A stretch of DNA of 64,000 bases from Marinobacter zhanjiangensis (GTDB taxonomy: Bacteria; Pseudomonadota; Gammaproteobacteria; Pseudomonadales; Oleiphilaceae): NCBI RefSeq assembly GCF_014651935.1, contig NZ_BMXV01000007.1, positions 1 through 64,000 of the forward strand, read 5' to 3'. The position numbers and the translations under genes are program-made. Shown in pieces: positions 8,861 to 22,224 of this stretch (its first letter is position 1; each line of letters begins with the position of its first letter). The notes under the pieces are model-generated. The model had not been told where the DNA came from and made no database searches. It was given only the letters and a program-made list of their open reading frames with translations.

Positions 8861-8936
8861 GCACGGTGATGCCGCAAAACAGGAGCAAATCGGATATCAT
8901 GGCAGGCAGTGATCAGCAACAGGAAAATCAGGATTC

Positions 8937-9389
8937 ATGGCTCATCAGATTGATAAAAGCGCCCTGGTAATGCACTCCGCAGAGCGCATGTTCGCCCTGG
9001 TTGACGATGTGGCAAGTTACCCGGAATTCCTCCCCTGGTGTGCCGGAACAGAAGTGCATGAGCGGACCGATGCCGAGGTGCTGGCATCGATGGACGTGGC
9101 CAGGGGCGGCGTGAAGCATCGCCTGACCACTCGCAATCGGCTGTTGTCCCATGAGCGGATTGATATGATTCTGGTGGATGGCCCGTTCCGGGATCTGGAA
9201 GGGCGCTGGCAGTTCCTGCCTCTCGACAGCAATGCCTGCAAGGTAGTGCTGCAGCTGGACTTCGAGTTTTCCGGAGCCCTGTCGCGAATGACGTTCGGTC
9301 CGGTTTTCAACCAGGCCGCCAGCACCATGGTTGAAGCTTTCTGTCGCAGGGCAAATGAGATCTACGCACAGACGATGGTGGCACGCTGA
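8937..9389 (+). CDS. ratA: RatA-like START/polyketide-cyclase-fold protein
   Basis: This is a 150-residue SRPBCC-fold protein of the RatA/CoQ10-like family. N-terminal IDKSALVMHSAERMFALVDDV and YPEFLPWCAG are the family hallmarks. E. coli RatA was described as a toxin blocking 70S ribosome formation, while homologues bind ubiquinone, so the role here is not certain. The next gene, rnfH (RatB), overlaps its stop codon, the conserved ratA-rnfH pairing. The chosen ATG immediately follows an AGGA-type site. A nearer ATG at 8899 is out of frame. Confidence 0.9.
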   Translation: MAHQIDKSALVMHSAERMFALVDDVASYPEFLPWCAGTEVHERTDAEVLASMDVARGGVKHRLTTRNRLLSHERIDMILVDGPFRDLEGRWQFLPLDSNACKVVLQLDFEFSGALSRMTFGPVFNQAASTMVEAFCRRANEIYAQTMVAR

Positions 9390-9667
9390 TGCAGGTGGAA
9401 GTGGCTTATGCAACCCCGGAGCGTCAGGAAATTGTTCCGGTGCAGGTAGCCCAGGGCACCACTATGTTGGAGGCGGTTCGCCAGTCGGGCATCGGTGACC
9501 TGTTCCCCGGGCTGGATCCCGAGAATGTCGACATGGGCATATTCGGCAAGGTGGTCAAAGAGCCAGCGGAGCATGTGCTGCGGGAAGGTGACCGGGTCGA
9601 GCTCTACCGTCCGCTCAAGATCGATCCCAAGCAGGCCCGGAAGAACCGGGCGCGCAAAAAGGCGTGA
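9389..9667 (+). CDS. rnfH: RnfH family ubiquitin-like protein
   Basis: This 92-residue protein belongs to the UPF0125/RnfH group with a beta-grasp fold. It begins MQVEVAYATPERQEIVPVQV and contains FPGLDPENVDMGIFGK and RVELYRPLKIDPKQARKNRA, both strongly conserved. The function is unknown; E. coli RatB is its orthologue. Its ATG overlaps the ratA stop (TGATG), so translation is coupled. It converges on bamE with only 17 bp between the stops. Confidence 0.92.
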   Translation: MQVEVAYATPERQEIVPVQVAQGTTMLEAVRQSGIGDLFPGLDPENVDMGIFGKVVKEPAEHVLREGDRVELYRPLKIDPKQARKNRARKKA

Positions 9668-9684
9668 TCACGGGCAGCTTGCCG

Positions 9685-10020
9685 TCAGTAAGCGGGCAGC
9701 TCGTCCAGCATGTCCTTGTCAAGGTGGGTGAAGTTGTCACCATCATAGTGGACGGTCACCCTTTGTTTGCGTATTTTCCCTCCAGCTTCCTGAAAGGTGT
9801 ACACATAGTATTCAACAGAGGTATCCGCTGCATTCAGCGTTAATGGGGTGCCGAGAGCGGAGTGCACCTGAGAGCGTGACATGCCGGGTTCCAGTTGGGC
9901 GATTTCTTTATCGGTAACGATGTTCCCCTGCTGGACGTTCATCTTGTAGACGCCAGGGAATGCGCAGCCGGCAAGAAGCGCCAGCAGCAGAACAGGTACA
10001 ACTTTATGGATCAGGTGCAT
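9685..10020 (-). CDS. bamE: Outer-membrane assembly lipoprotein BamE (OmlA/SmpA)
   Basis: This lipoprotein of about 111 residues belongs to the BAM complex, which inserts beta-barrel proteins in the outer membrane. The start at 10020 gives a proper signal peptide, MHLIHKVVPVLLLALLAGC, ending in a lipobox with Cys. The mature part has GNIVTDKEIAQLEPGMSRSQ and ALGTPLTL, the SmpA/OmlA core. The longer frame up to 10107 would place 29 hydrophilic residues before the signal and is unlikely. It is divergent from fur, as in Pseudomonas. Confidence 0.95.
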   Translation of the reverse strand: MHLIHKVVPVLLLALLAGCAFPGVYKMNVQQGNIVTDKEIAQLEPGMSRSQVHSALGTPLTLNAADTSVEYYVYTFQEAGGKIRKQRVTVHYDGDNFTHLDKDMLDELPAY

Positions 10021-10122
10021 CAGGAACGGATGTCCTTTTGGCCGGGAATGAAACGGTTTATCAGTCGGATTAAGGCGGTATAATACCGGAAGCACTGAAC
10101 ACACCAAAGAGCGAAGATCATT

Positions 10123-10536
10123 ATGTCATCGGAAAACGCCGAACTGCGCAAGGTAGGCCTGAAAGTAACGCTGCCCAGGGTGAAGATTTTCAACATCCTG
10201 GAAACAGCGGAAGAGCATCACCTGAGCGCCGAGGATGTGTACAAGAAACTGCTGGATCAGGGTGACGACGTGGGCCTCGCGACGGTTTACCGGGTTCTGA
10301 CCCAGTTTGAAGCGGCGGGCCTGGTGCTGCGTCATAATTTCGAGGGTGGTCATGCCGTCTTCGAAATGGCCGGCGATGACCATCACGATCATATGGTCTG
10401 TACACAGACTGGTGAGGTCATCGAATTTGTCGATGAAGTGATTGAAGAGCGTCAAAGAAAAATCGCCGAAGAGCACGGCTACGAGATTGTTGACCACAGC
10501 CTGATCCTCTACGTGAAGCCGGCCCGCAAGTCCTGA
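10123..10536 (+). CDS. fur: Ferric uptake regulator Fur
   Basis: This 137-residue metal-dependent repressor controls iron uptake and storage genes. The N-terminal winged helix includes VGLKVTLPRVKIF, HLSAEDVYKKL and the recognition segment GLATVYRVLTQFEAAGLV. The C-terminal dimerisation domain has the metal site HHDHMVC. The second Cys of the CxxC pair found in E. coli is a Thr here, as I recall for Pseudomonas-type Fur. The gene is divergent from bamE, sharing about 100 bp of promoter DNA. No clear Fur box could be assigned there. Confidence 0.96.
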   Translation: MSSENAELRKVGLKVTLPRVKIFNILETAEEHHLSAEDVYKKLLDQGDDVGLATVYRVLTQFEAAGLVLRHNFEGGHAVFEMAGDDHHDHMVCTQTGEVIEFVDEVIEERQRKIAEEHGYEIVDHSLILYVKPARKS

Positions 10537-10626
10537 CGAGCCGCCCCTTCCCCGGCGCGGTCGTCTGCGGGCGGCCGTGCGATCTCGCGCTGCCCATGAG
10601 TCCCGGATTTTTCTTTTGCTGTTGCC

Positions 10627-10655
10627 AAAAAAAAGAGCGCCGGGGCGGCACTCTA
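10627..10655 (-). terminator. Intrinsic terminator of recN
   Basis: On the minus strand AGAGTGCCG, loop CCC, CGGCGCTCT is followed by a run of eight T. It lies about 75 bases after the recN stop and ends that transcript. The stem has one mismatch. Confidence 0.8.
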
Positions 10656-10728
10656 AAAAGCTCTCTGACGAGAAGGGAGTCCGTGAGAGCTGTGTTCCTC
10701 TGTTCATCCCGAACCCGGGATACTCTGT

Positions 10729-12405
10729 TCAGTGGTGAGTGGCCTGCCCTTTGGTGTACATCTCCCGTGCATGAGCCAGGGTCTGTTCTGTCATGTCGAC
10801 GCCACCGAGCATGCGTGCTACCTCGCTGATGCGCCCCTGATCGTTCAGTGTCTCGATTTTCGAGAAGGTGGTGTCGGCCTCGGTAAACTTGCTGACAAAC
10901 AGGTGCTGATGGCTTTGCGCCGCAACCTGGGGCAGGTGGGTTACACAGATAATCTGACCGCTTTCTCCCAGGGCGCGGAGCAATCTGCCGACCACTTCCG
11001 CTGTGCCGCCACCGATGCCGACGTCTACCTCATCAAACACCAGCGTTGGCGTAGTGGAGGTCTGGGCGACCACAACCTGAATCGCCAGACTGATCCGGGA
11101 CAGCTCACCACCGGAAGCCACCTTGGCCAGGGGGCGCGCCGGCTGGCCGGGGTTGGCGCTTATCAGGAATTCAATGTCTTCATTGCCGGCCGGACCGGGT
11201 TCGTCGTTGCGGCTGTCCAGCTGGCTGATGAACTGCATGGTGGGCATGCCCAGTTCCGTCAGTTCCTCGCCGATACGCTGGTCCAGAGTCGCGGCACCTT
11301 CGCGCCGGGCCAGTGACAGCTTGTCGGCAACGGTCTGGTAGGCCTTCCGGTAGTTTTCCACGTCTGCTTCCAGCTGCTCCAGGCTGCCGCCGCTGTTGTC
11401 CAGTTCGGCCAGCTCATCGCTCAGGCGCTGGTGCAGCTGCGGCAACTGTTCCGGCTGGATTCTGTGTTTGCGCGCCAGCTGGTAAATGGCGCTCAGGCGT
11501 TCTTCCACTTCCTGCAGGCGCTCCGGGTCCGCCTCGTAATCGTCGACGAAGTGAATCAGATTGTTGCCAGCTTCCGATAGCTGGATCTGGGCTTCGTTCA
11601 GCATCTGGATGGTGTCGGCCAGTGCCGGTACTGCCACCGGCAACTGCTCGAGCTGCTGTAGCGCCTGGCGGACCATGTCTGCCGCGCTGGTTTCATCCTC
11701 GGAGCACAACATGGCCGCCTGGTGGCTGTGCTGACGCACGGTTTCCGCGTGGCTGAGCTGTTCCTGCTCCTGTTCCAGCTGTGACTGCTCGTCTACTTCC
11801 AGGGCCAGCCGGTCCAGCTCTTCCACCTGATAGCGCAACAGTTGCAGGCGGGCTTCGGTTTCGTCGGCATTCTGTTGCCGACTGATCAGGCGTTCACGGG
11901 CCTGGTGCCACTGCTTCCAGGCGAGCCGCGTCTTGATGGCCAGGTCTTCAGAGCCGGAAAACTCGTCCAGCAGGCGGCGGTGGGTGTCCTTTTTCATCAG
12001 TGACTGGTGCTGATGCTGGCTGTGGATGTCCATCAAGGTCGCACCCAGTTCCTTCAGCTGGTTCAGGGGGCAGGGCTGTCCGTTGATATAGGCGCGGGAC
12101 CGGCCATCGCGGCCGATCACACGTCGCAGGATGCAGTCGTTGCCGTCATCCAGGTCCTGCTCCTCCAGCCACTCCCGGGCCTCGGTGATGCGGGCAATAT
12201 CAAAGGTGGCGGTAATGTCCGCCCGCTTGGCGCCGTGGCGTACTGCACCGGCATCGCCACGGCCTCCCATGGCCAGTGCCAGTGCGTCCAGCACGATGGA
12301 CTTGCCGGCACCGGTCTCGCCGGTGAGGGCGGTCATGCCATTTTGGAACTGGAGCTCGACGCGCTCGGCAATGGCGTAATTGGAAACCGTGAGTTGAGTC
12401 AGCAT
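10729..12405 (-). CDS. recN: DNA repair protein RecN
   Basis: This SMC-like ATPase of about 558 residues acts in double-strand-break repair. The N-terminal Walker A GETGAGKSIVLDALALAMGG, the long central coiled coil (about residues 160-370) and the C-terminal ABC signature ASGGELSRISLAIQ with Walker B TLVFDEVDVGIGG are all present. The start at 12405 (MLTQLTVSNYAIAE) matches the family; the longer frame to 12483 would run through the LexA sites. Two LexA boxes directly upstream show SOS control. It is divergent from grpE. Confidence 0.96.
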   Translation of the reverse strand: MLTQLTVSNYAIAERVELQFQNGMTALTGETGAGKSIVLDALALAMGGRGDAGAVRHGAKRADITATFDIARITEAREWLEEQDLDDGNDCILRRVIGRDGRSRAYINGQPCPLNQLKELGATLMDIHSQHQHQSLMKKDTHRRLLDEFSGSEDLAIKTRLAWKQWHQARERLISRQQNADETEARLQLLRYQVEELDRLALEVDEQSQLEQEQEQLSHAETVRQHSHQAAMLCSEDETSAADMVRQALQQLEQLPVAVPALADTIQMLNEAQIQLSEAGNNLIHFVDDYEADPERLQEVEERLSAIYQLARKHRIQPEQLPQLHQRLSDELAELDNSGGSLEQLEADVENYRKAYQTVADKLSLARREGAATLDQRIGEELTELGMPTMQFISQLDSRNDEPGPAGNEDIEFLISANPGQPARPLAKVASGGELSRISLAIQVVVAQTSTTPTLVFDEVDVGIGGGTAEVVGRLLRALGESGQIICVTHLPQVAAQSHQHLFVSKFTEADTTFSKIETLNDQGRISEVARMLGGVDMTEQTLAHAREMYTKGQATHH

Positions 12406-12430
12406 GTGGTGTCTCCCTGAGTCACGAACA

Positions 12431-12465
12431 CTGTTCAAGAATACAGTAACTGTGAATATATACAG
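12431..12465 (-). promoter_or_regulatory. Tandem LexA (SOS) boxes upstream of recN
   Basis: Two perfect CTGT-N8-ACAG sites occur: 12431-12446 (CTGTTCAAGAATACAG) and 12450-12465 (CTGTGAATATATACAG), separated by three bases. A third, imperfect half-site pair begins at 12474 (CTGTATGCAAACCCAG). They lie 26-60 bases upstream of the recN start codon. E. coli recN also has multiple LexA boxes. Confidence 0.9.
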
Positions 12466-12513
12466 CAAAAACACTGTATGCAAACCCAGCTATGCGGTTT
12501 TGTGATTTTTTCG

Positions 12514-12543
12514 CGGTTGAAAGGATGTATTTGGGCCCCATAT
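12514..12543 (+). promoter_or_regulatory. Sigma-32 heat-shock promoter of grpE-dnaK
   Basis: CGGTTGAAA (12514-12522) and CCCCATAT (12536-12543) with a 13-base spacer match the RpoH consensus (CTTGAAA, 13-17 bases, CCCCATNT). It lies about 72 bases upstream of the grpE ATG, as expected for a heat-shock operon. Confidence 0.88.
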
Positions 12544-12615
12544 CGGTTGGCAAGTTTCCATCAATATCGGGTAATAGCGCGGCCAGCCGCGCATTGAATC
12601 AAGCGGGAGTAGCTG

Positions 12616-13218
12616 ATGAGCGCTGACGAGAATCGCAACGAGAAAGTCGACGAGGAGCTGAAGGCAGAGGAGCGCGCCGGTGAGCCCGTCTCCGAGAAGC
12701 AGGAAGGCGAGACCTCCTCGGTGGAGGAAGACCCCGACTCCATGGAAGCCCGCGTAAAGGAGCTTCAGGAGCAGGTACTGAGAAGTCAGGCCGAGATGCA
12801 GAATGTGCGCCGGCGGGCGGAAATCGACGTGGAGAAGGCGCGCAAGTTCGCCCTCGAGCGGTTCGTCAAGGAACTGCTGCCGGTGGCGGATAGCCTGGAA
12901 AAGGCGGTGGAGAGCACCGAGAACCAGAAGAGCACCGATGAGGTGGTTACCAACATCCGCGAGGGTGTCGAGATGACCCTGGACCTGTTCATGAAGAGCC
13001 TGGGCAAGTTCAATGTCGAGCCGCTGAACCCGGTGGGCGAGCCGTTTGATCCCCAGCTGCACGAGGCCATGTCCATGGTGCCGGCTCCGGACGCGGAGCC
13101 CAACTCCGTGGTCGCGGTGATGCAGAAGGGCTATACCCTCAACGGACGCCTGGTCCGCCCCGCCATGGTGATGGTTGCCAAAGCAGAAGATGGGCCAAAA
13201 ATCGACGAGCAGGCTTGA
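12616..13218 (+). CDS. grpE: Nucleotide exchange factor GrpE
   Basis: This 200-residue cochaperone releases ADP from DnaK. An acidic, low-complexity N-terminus (about 1-50) precedes the long coiled coil that forms the dimer (QEQVLRSQAEMQNVRRRAEID), then the four-helix and beta domain with ELLPVADSLEKAVES and the C-terminal QKGYTLNGRLVRPAMVMVAK. It is the first gene of the heat-shock cluster behind a sigma-32 promoter and is 123 bp upstream of dnaK. Confidence 0.96.
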   Translation: MSADENRNEKVDEELKAEERAGEPVSEKQEGETSSVEEDPDSMEARVKELQEQVLRSQAEMQNVRRRAEIDVEKARKFALERFVKELLPVADSLEKAVESTENQKSTDEVVTNIREGVEMTLDLFMKSLGKFNVEPLNPVGEPFDPQLHEAMSMVPAPDAEPNSVVAVMQKGYTLNGRLVRPAMVMVAKAEDGPKIDEQA

Positions 13219-13341
13219 AAAGTCGACGTCGGAGCCAATATAGGCAGGTAACAGTCAAAAGCCGTCCCGGTCGGGCCGGCACAGAATCAGACAAAACCGG
13301 ATATCACACATTCGGTCTGGACAGCTAAACGGAGTGATTTC

Positions 13342-15264
<1,923 letters not shown>

Positions 15265-15287
15265 GCGCCAACGTCAGTGCAGTAATA

Positions 15288-15319
15288 ACGCGGGGGTTGG
15301 TTTATCGCCCCCGCGTTTT
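15288..15319 (+). terminator. Intrinsic terminator after dnaK
   Basis: ACGCGGGGG, loop TTGGTTTATCG, CCCCCGCGTTTTC forms a GC-rich stem followed by T residues, 24 bases after the dnaK stop. It may reduce dnaJ relative to dnaK expression. Confidence 0.85.
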
Positions 15320-15434
15320 CTGCGTTTGAGAACAGTGGGTTCCTGCGATGTCAGGGCCCGGTATCGGTTTGGAGTCAGTGCGAATAGCCCATTGGCTCCC
15401 GGCACAGACAGGTTTTTCAACAAGGTTTTCCAGC

Positions 15435-17377
<1,943 letters not shown>

Positions 17378-17395
17378 GCGTCCTGCTCTTGTTTT

Positions 17396-17517
17396 ACCCC
17401 CTCTCCCTTGAGGGGAGAGGGTTGGGGTGAGGGTGGAGCAGGCAACTCTCAAGTTTGGTCTCTAGCGTCCTGCGGGCGTCCCCCTCACCCTGCCCCTCTC
17501 CCTCGTTGGGGAGAGGG
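17396..17517. repeat. REP-like inverted doublet (first copy)
   Basis: Unit 17396-17436 has CCCTCTCCC, a short gap and GGGGAGAGGG, followed by TTGGGGTGAGGGTG. Unit 17480-17517 is the reverse complement form (CCCCTCACCCTGCCCCTCTCC then GGGGAGAGGG). The same pair recurs at 22736-22844. Such palindromic GAGAGGG/GGGTGAGGG elements are common between genes in proteobacteria. The first palindrome may also end dapB transcription. Confidence 0.8.
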
Positions 17518-17601
17518 TATGCAAGGCGTTGAATCCTGCAGGCTCCTCGCCGAGGAGAGGGAATGTCCGTCACAGGCTGTTGGGGGTGGACATCTTTAGC
17601 A

Positions 17602-17630
17602 TGGACACAGATCGCCGTATTTTCTACAAT
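17602..17630 (+). promoter_or_regulatory. Sigma-70 promoter of carAB
   Basis: TGGACA (17602-17607) and TACAAT (17625-17630) are spaced by 17 bases, each one mismatch from consensus. Transcription would start near 17637 and give a leader of about 170 nt that holds the leader ORF and terminator. Confidence 0.7.
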
Positions 17631-17687
17631 AAGGCGATTTAACTGCACCAAGCGTAACCTGAAAACAGAGCCCGCCCGGAAGTCCGG

Positions 17688-17753
17688 ATGATTTCGAGGG
17701 CGGATACAGAAGCGGGACGGGGCAACACCCCCTCTCGCTTTTTTGCGACCTGA
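17688..17753 (+). CDS. carA leader peptide (21 codons)
   Basis: The short ORF reads [20 protein letters not shown] plus a final Thr and then TGA at 17751-17753. A GGAAG ribosome site lies upstream. The ORF passes entirely through the terminator hairpin (17710-17744) and stops 7 bases after its T run, the geometry of the E. coli pyrBI leader, where a ribosome close behind RNA polymerase prevents hairpin formation. Pseudomonas carAB is reported to be pyrimidine-controlled through its leader. Expression of this peptide is inferred. Confidence 0.6.
   Translation: MISRADTEAGRGNTPSRFFAT
17710..17744 (+). terminator. Attenuator terminator in the carA leader
   Basis: AAGCGGGACGGGG, loop CAACA, CCCCTCTCGCTT forms a stem of about 13 pairs with one mismatch, followed by a run of six T. 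It lies between the carA promoter and the carA start (62 bases before the TTG) in the sense direction, so it can only act as an attenuator of carAB or end an upstream transcript. Confidence 0.75.
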
Positions 17754-17806
17754 ATTTGCGCTTGCGTTCCCGTTCGCCCAAACGAACCCGATTGAGGATA
17801 CACGCC

Positions 17807-18937
17807 TTGAGTACACCAGCCATCCTTGCACTCGCAGACGGAAGCCTGTTTCACGGAGTCGCCATCGGCGCCGACGGCGAAACCAGTGGTGAGGTGGTTT
17901 TCAATACCGCCATGACCGGTTACCAGGAGATCCTCACGGATCCGTCCTACGCCCGTCAGATTGTAACCCTGACCTATCCTCATATTGGCAACACCGGTAT
18001 CAACGATGAGGATGTGGAATCCGACCACATCCAGGCCGCCGGCCTTATCATTCGTGACCTGCCGCTGATGGCCAGCAACTGGCGCAGCCAGCAGACCCTG
18101 TCCGACTACCTGAAGGAAAGCAACCGCATCGGTATTGCCGGCATCGATACCCGCCGCCTGACCCGTATCCTGCGCGACAAGGGCTCCCAGAATGGCGCCA
18201 TTGTCGCCGGTGAAAGTGTCACCGCCGAGGGTGCCCTGGAACTGGCCGAGGCCTTCCCGGGCCTGAAAGGCATGGATCTGGCCAAGGAGGTCTGCCGCAA
18301 GGACACCTGGACCTGGGACGAGACCGAGTGGGTCCTGGGCGAAGGCTATGGCAAGCGCACTGAAAACCGCTTCAAGGTGGTGGCCTGGGACTACGGCGTC
18401 AAGAAGAACATCCTGCGTATGCTGGCCAGCCGGGGCTGCGAGCTGACTATCGTGCCGGCACAGACGCCTGCCTCCGAGGTGCTGGCGATGAATCCCGATG
18501 GCGTCTTTCTGTCCAACGGCCCCGGTGACCCCGAGCCCTGCGACTACGCCATCACCGCCATCCGCGAGGTGCTGGAAACCGATATCCCCGTATTCGGCAT
18601 CTGCCTGGGCCATCAGCTGCTGGCACTGGCCAGCGGGGCAAAAAGTATAAAGATGGGCCATGGCCACCACGGCGCCAACCACCCGGTGCAGAATCTCCAG
18701 GACGGCACGGTGATGATCACCAGCCAGAACCACGGTTTCGCGGTGGACGAAACCTCCCTGCCGGACAATGTGGAAGCGACCCACAAGTCCCTGTTCGACG
18801 GCACGCTCCAGGGCCTGCGACGTACCGACAAACCGGCGTTCAGCTTCCAGGGCCACCCGGAAGCCAGCCCGGGGCCCCATGACGTGGCCCCGCTGTTCGA
18901 CCAGTTTATCCGGCTGATGGAAGCACGCACCGCGTAA
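17807..18937 (+). CDS. carA: Carbamoyl-phosphate synthase small subunit
   Basis: This glutaminase subunit of about 376 residues delivers ammonia to CarB for carbamoyl phosphate, the precursor of pyrimidines and arginine. N-terminal [17 protein letters not shown] and [19 protein letters not shown] are CarA-specific; the class I amidotransferase domain has the nucleophile Cys in [13 protein letters not shown] and the His/Glu in [11 protein letters not shown]. By alignment with E. coli CarA the start is the TTG at 17807, 6 bases after GAGGATA; no ATG fits. The open frame extends upstream into the leader. carB follows after 69 bp. Confidence 0.95.
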   Translation: MSTPAILALADGSLFHGVAIGADGETSGEVVFNTAMTGYQEILTDPSYARQIVTLTYPHIGNTGINDEDVESDHIQAAGLIIRDLPLMASNWRSQQTLSDYLKESNRIGIAGIDTRRLTRILRDKGSQNGAIVAGESVTAEGALELAEAFPGLKGMDLAKEVCRKDTWTWDETEWVLGEGYGKRTENRFKVVAWDYGVKKNILRMLASRGCELTIVPAQTPASEVLAMNPDGVFLSNGPGDPEPCDYAITAIREVLETDIPVFGICLGHQLLALASGAKSIKMGHGHHGANHPVQNLQDGTVMITSQNHGFAVDETSLPDNVEATHKSLFDGTLQGLRRTDKPAFSFQGHPEASPGPHDVAPLFDQFIRLMEARTA

Positions 18938-19006
18938 GCGGGCGCCCGACACAGCGTTGCCGAAAGGCTCCACGAATCTGAATTTAGCTGACAGGTTGAC
19001 TGAGAA

Positions 19007-22000
19007 ATGCCAAAGCGGACCGACATCAAGAGCATCCTGATCCTGGGCGCTGGCCCCATCGTGATTGGCCAGGCGTGCGAGTTTGACTATTCCGGGGCCC
19101 AGGCCTGCAAGGCCCTGCGGGAAGAGGGGTTCCGGGTAATCCTGGTGAATTCCAACCCGGCCACCATCATGACCGACCCGGCCATGGCGGATGCCACCTA
19201 CATTGAGCCCATCACCTGGCGCACGGTCGAGAAGATCATCGAGAAGGAGCAGCCGGACGCGTTGCTGCCCACCATGGGTGGTCAGACCGCACTGAACTGC
19301 GCCCTCGACCTCGAGAAGCACGGCATCCTCGACAAGCATGGCGTGGAAATGATTGGCGCCAATGCCGACACTATCGACAAGGCCGAGGACCGGGACCGGT
19401 TCGACAAGGCCATGCGGAAAATCGGCCTGGAATGCCCCAAGGCGACCATCGCTCACTCCATGGCAGAAGCCTGGAAGGTGGCTGATGAGATCGGGTTCCC
19501 CTGCATTATCCGCCCGTCCTTTACCATGGGCGGCTCCGGTGGCGGTATTGCCTACAACCGGGAAGAGTTCGAGGAAATCTGCACCCGGGGGCTGGACCTG
19601 TCACCCACCAACGAGCTGCTGATCGACGAATCCCTGATCGGTTGGAAGGAATACGAGATGGAGGTCGTTCGTGACAAGAACGACAACTGCATCATCGTCT
19701 GTGCCATCGAGAACTTCGATGCCATGGGGGTGCACACTGGCGATTCCATTACCGTCGCGCCGGCCCAGACCCTCACCGACAAGGAATACCAGATCATGCG
19801 GAACGCCTCGCTGGCGGTGCTGCGTGAAATTGGCGTGGAAACCGGCGGCTCCAACGTGCAGTTCGGGGTCAATCCGGACAACGGCCGCATGGTCGTCATC
19901 GAGATGAACCCGCGGGTGTCCCGTTCCTCCGCGCTGGCCTCCAAGGCCACTGGCTTCCCTATTGCGAAGGTGGCGGCCAAGCTGGCGGTGGGCTACACCC
20001 TGGACGAGCTGCAGAACGACATTACCGGCGGCATCACGCCGGCGTCGTTCGAGCCCAGCATCGACTATGTGGTCACCAAGATTCCCCGCTTCACCTTCGA
20101 GAAATTCCCCCAGGCGGACGCCCGCCTGACCACCCAGATGAAGTCCGTGGGTGAGGTGATGGCCATCGGCCGGACTTTCCAGGAATCCATGCAGAAAGCC
20201 CTGCGTGGGCTGGAAGTGGGTTCCGAAGGCTTCGAGGAAAAGGTCGACCTGGACAGCACCAGCGGCCGCGAGACGCTGATCAAGGAACTCAATGTACCCG
20301 GTGCCGAGCGTATCTGGTTCATCGGTGAGGCGTTCCGCGCCGGCATGACCGTTGACGAGGTGTTCCGCCACACCAATGTGGACCCCTGGTACCTGGTGCA
20401 GATCGAAGACCTTATTCTGGAAGAGGCGGCCCTCAAGACCACCGGAAAGACCGAAATTGACCGGGACACCCTGTTCCGCCTCAAGCGCAAGGGCTTCTCC
20501 GACGGTCGTCTGGCCAAGCTGCTGGGCATTTCCGAAGTATCCCTGCGCAAGTTGCGCCATGATCTGGACGTGCGCCCGGTGTACAAGCGGGTGGACACCT
20601 GTGCCGCCGAGTTCGCCTCGTCCACGGCTTACATGTATTCCACCTATGAGGAAGAATGCGAGGCCGAGCCTTCCGACAGCGAAAAGATCGTGGTCATCGG
20701 TGGCGGACCCAACCGCATCGGGCAGGGCATAGAGTTCGATTACTGCTGTGTTCACGCCGCCCTGGCCATGCGCGAGGATGGTTACGAAACCATCATGATC
20801 AACTGTAACCCGGAGACCGTTTCCACCGACTACGACACCAGCGACCGGCTCTACTTCGAGCCCATCACCCTGGAAGATGTGCTGGAGATCGTCTACAAGG
20901 AAAAACCAAAGGGTGTCATTGTGCAGTATGGCGGCCAGACACCGCTGAAACTGGCCCGTGGCCTGGAAGCCGCCGGTGTGCCCATCATCGGCACTAGCCC
21001 GGACGCCATCGACCGCGCCGAGGACCGGGAGCGTTTCCAGCAGATGATCACCCGCCTGGGCCTGAAACAGCCGGAAAACGCCACCGTGCGCAGCCACGAG
21101 GAAGGCATCCTGGTGGCCCGGGAAATTGGCTATCCGCTGGTGGTGCGTCCGTCCTATGTGCTGGGTGGTCGTGCCATGGAAATCGTCTACAACGAAGAAG
21201 AGCTGGTGCGCTACATGCGTGATGCCGTGCTGGTCTCCAACGACAGTCCGGTACTGCTGGACCACTTCCTTAACGCCGCGATCGAGATCGATATCGATGC
21301 CATCAGCGACGGCCAGGACGTGGTTATCGGGGGCATCATGCAGCATATCGAGCAGGCCGGTGTGCACTCTGGTGACTCCGCCTGTTCACTGCCCCCGTAT
21401 ACCCTGCCGAAAGAGGTGCAGGACGAGATGCGCGAGGCGGTCAAGAAGATGGCCCTGGAGCTGGAAGTCATCGGCCTGATGAACGTGCAGCTGGCCTGGC
21501 AGGACGGGGAGATCTACGTGATCGAAGTGAACCCCCGCGCTTCCCGCACCGTGCCATTCGTCTCCAAGGCCGTGGGTGTGTCCCTGGCCAAGGTGGCTGC
21601 CCGCTGCATGGCCGGTCGCACGCTCAAGGAGCAGGGCTTTACCCAGGAAATCGTGCCGACCCACTTCTCGGTGAAAGAATCGGTGTTCCCGTTCAACAAG
21701 TTCCCGGCGGTGGATCCCATCCTGGGGCCGGAAATGAAGTCCACCGGCGAAGTCATGGGTATCGGCGACAGTTTCGATGAAGCCTTTGCCAAGGCTGCCC
21801 TGGCCGCCGGTGAGCGTCTGCCGGCCAAGGGCACGGCGTTTATCTCGGTACGCGAAGTCGACAAGCCCGGTGTGCTCAGGCTCGCCAAAGACCTGGTGGA
21901 AGCGGGCTTCCGTCTGGTGGCCACCACCGGTACCGCCCGGGTGATCACCGAGGCCGGCCTGGAGGTGGAACGGGTCAACAAGGTCGGCGAGGGCCGCCCG

Positions 22001-22222
22001 CACATTGTCGACGCCATCAAGAACGGCAAGGTTCAGCTGATCATCAATACCACCGAGGGCCGCAAGGCCATCGCGGACTCGGCCCAGATCCGCCAGTCGG
22101 CGCTGCAACACAAGGTGACCTACACAACCACGCTGGCAGGGGGCGAAGCCTTCTGCCGCGCCATCAAATTCGGACCCGAGCGGACGGTACGCCGTCTGCA
22201 GGAACTGCATTCAGGAAATTGA
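19007..22222 (+). CDS. carB: Carbamoyl-phosphate synthase large subunit
   Basis: This 1071-residue synthetase uses two ATP, bicarbonate and ammonia to form carbamoyl phosphate. It has two homologous ATP-grasp halves: the first opens with [20 protein letters not shown], the second with [22 protein letters not shown]-terminal MGS-like allosteric domain includes [17 protein letters not shown]. The length matches the E. coli enzyme. It is co-transcribed with carA, and greA starts 2 bp after its stop. Confidence 0.98.
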   Translation: MPKRTDIKSILILGAGPIVIGQACEFDYSGAQACKALREEGFRVILVNSNPATIMTDPAMADATYIEPITWRTVEKIIEKEQPDALLPTMGGQTALNCALDLEKHGILDKHGVEMIGANADTIDKAEDRDRFDKAMRKIGLECPKATIAHSMAEAWKVADEIGFPCIIRPSFTMGGSGGGIAYNREEFEEICTRGLDLSPTNELLIDESLIGWKEYEMEVVRDKNDNCIIVCAIENFDAMGVHTGDSITVAPAQTLTDKEYQIMRNASLAVLREIGVETGGSNVQFGVNPDNGRMVVIEMNPRVSRSSALASKATGFPIAKVAAKLAVGYTLDELQNDITGGITPASFEPSIDYVVTKIPRFTFEKFPQADARLTTQMKSVGEVMAIGRTFQESMQKALRGLEVGSEGFEEKVDLDSTSGRETLIKELNVPGAERIWFIGEAFRAGMTVDEVFRHTNVDPWYLVQIEDLILEEAALKTTGKTEIDRDTLFRLKRKGFSDGRLAKLLGISEVSLRKLRHDLDVRPVYKRVDTCAAEFASSTAYMYSTYEEECEAEPSDSEKIVVIGGGPNRIGQGIEFDYCCVHAALAMREDGYETIMINCNPETVSTDYDTSDRLYFEPITLEDVLEIVYKEKPKGVIVQYGGQTPLKLARGLEAAGVPIIGTSPDAIDRAEDRERFQQMITRLGLKQPENATVRSHEEGILVAREIGYPLVVRPSYVLGGRAMEIVYNEEELVRYMRDAVLVSNDSPVLLDHFLNAAIEIDIDAISDGQDVVIGGIMQHIEQAGVHSGDSACSLPPYTLPKEVQDEMREAVKKMALELEVIGLMNVQLAWQDGEIYVIEVNPRASRTVPFVSKAVGVSLAKVAARCMAGRTLKEQGFTQEIVPTHFSVKESVFPFNKFPAVDPILGPEMKSTGEVMGIGDSFDEAFAKAALAAGERLPAKGTAFISVREVDKPGVLRLAKDLVEAGFRLVATTGTARVITEAGLEVERVNKVGEGRPHIVDAIKNGKVQLIINTTEGRKAIADSAQIRQSALQHKVTYTTTLAGGEAFCRAIKFGPERTVRRLQELHSGN

Positions 22223-22224
22223 TT

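Noticed and set aside
17601..17642. Another short ORF (13 codons) before carA with start at 17601
   Set aside because: Its ATG overlaps the -35 element of the best promoter, so it lies upstream of the likely transcript start.
17639..19456. 605-codon antisense frame over carA and its leader
   Set aside because: Antisense to a clear carA gene, no family motifs; a by-product of GC-rich codon use.
19601..21367. 588-codon antisense frame over carB
   Set aside because: Shadow of the conserved carB coding strand; composition rich in His/Gln/Gly as expected for antisense reading.
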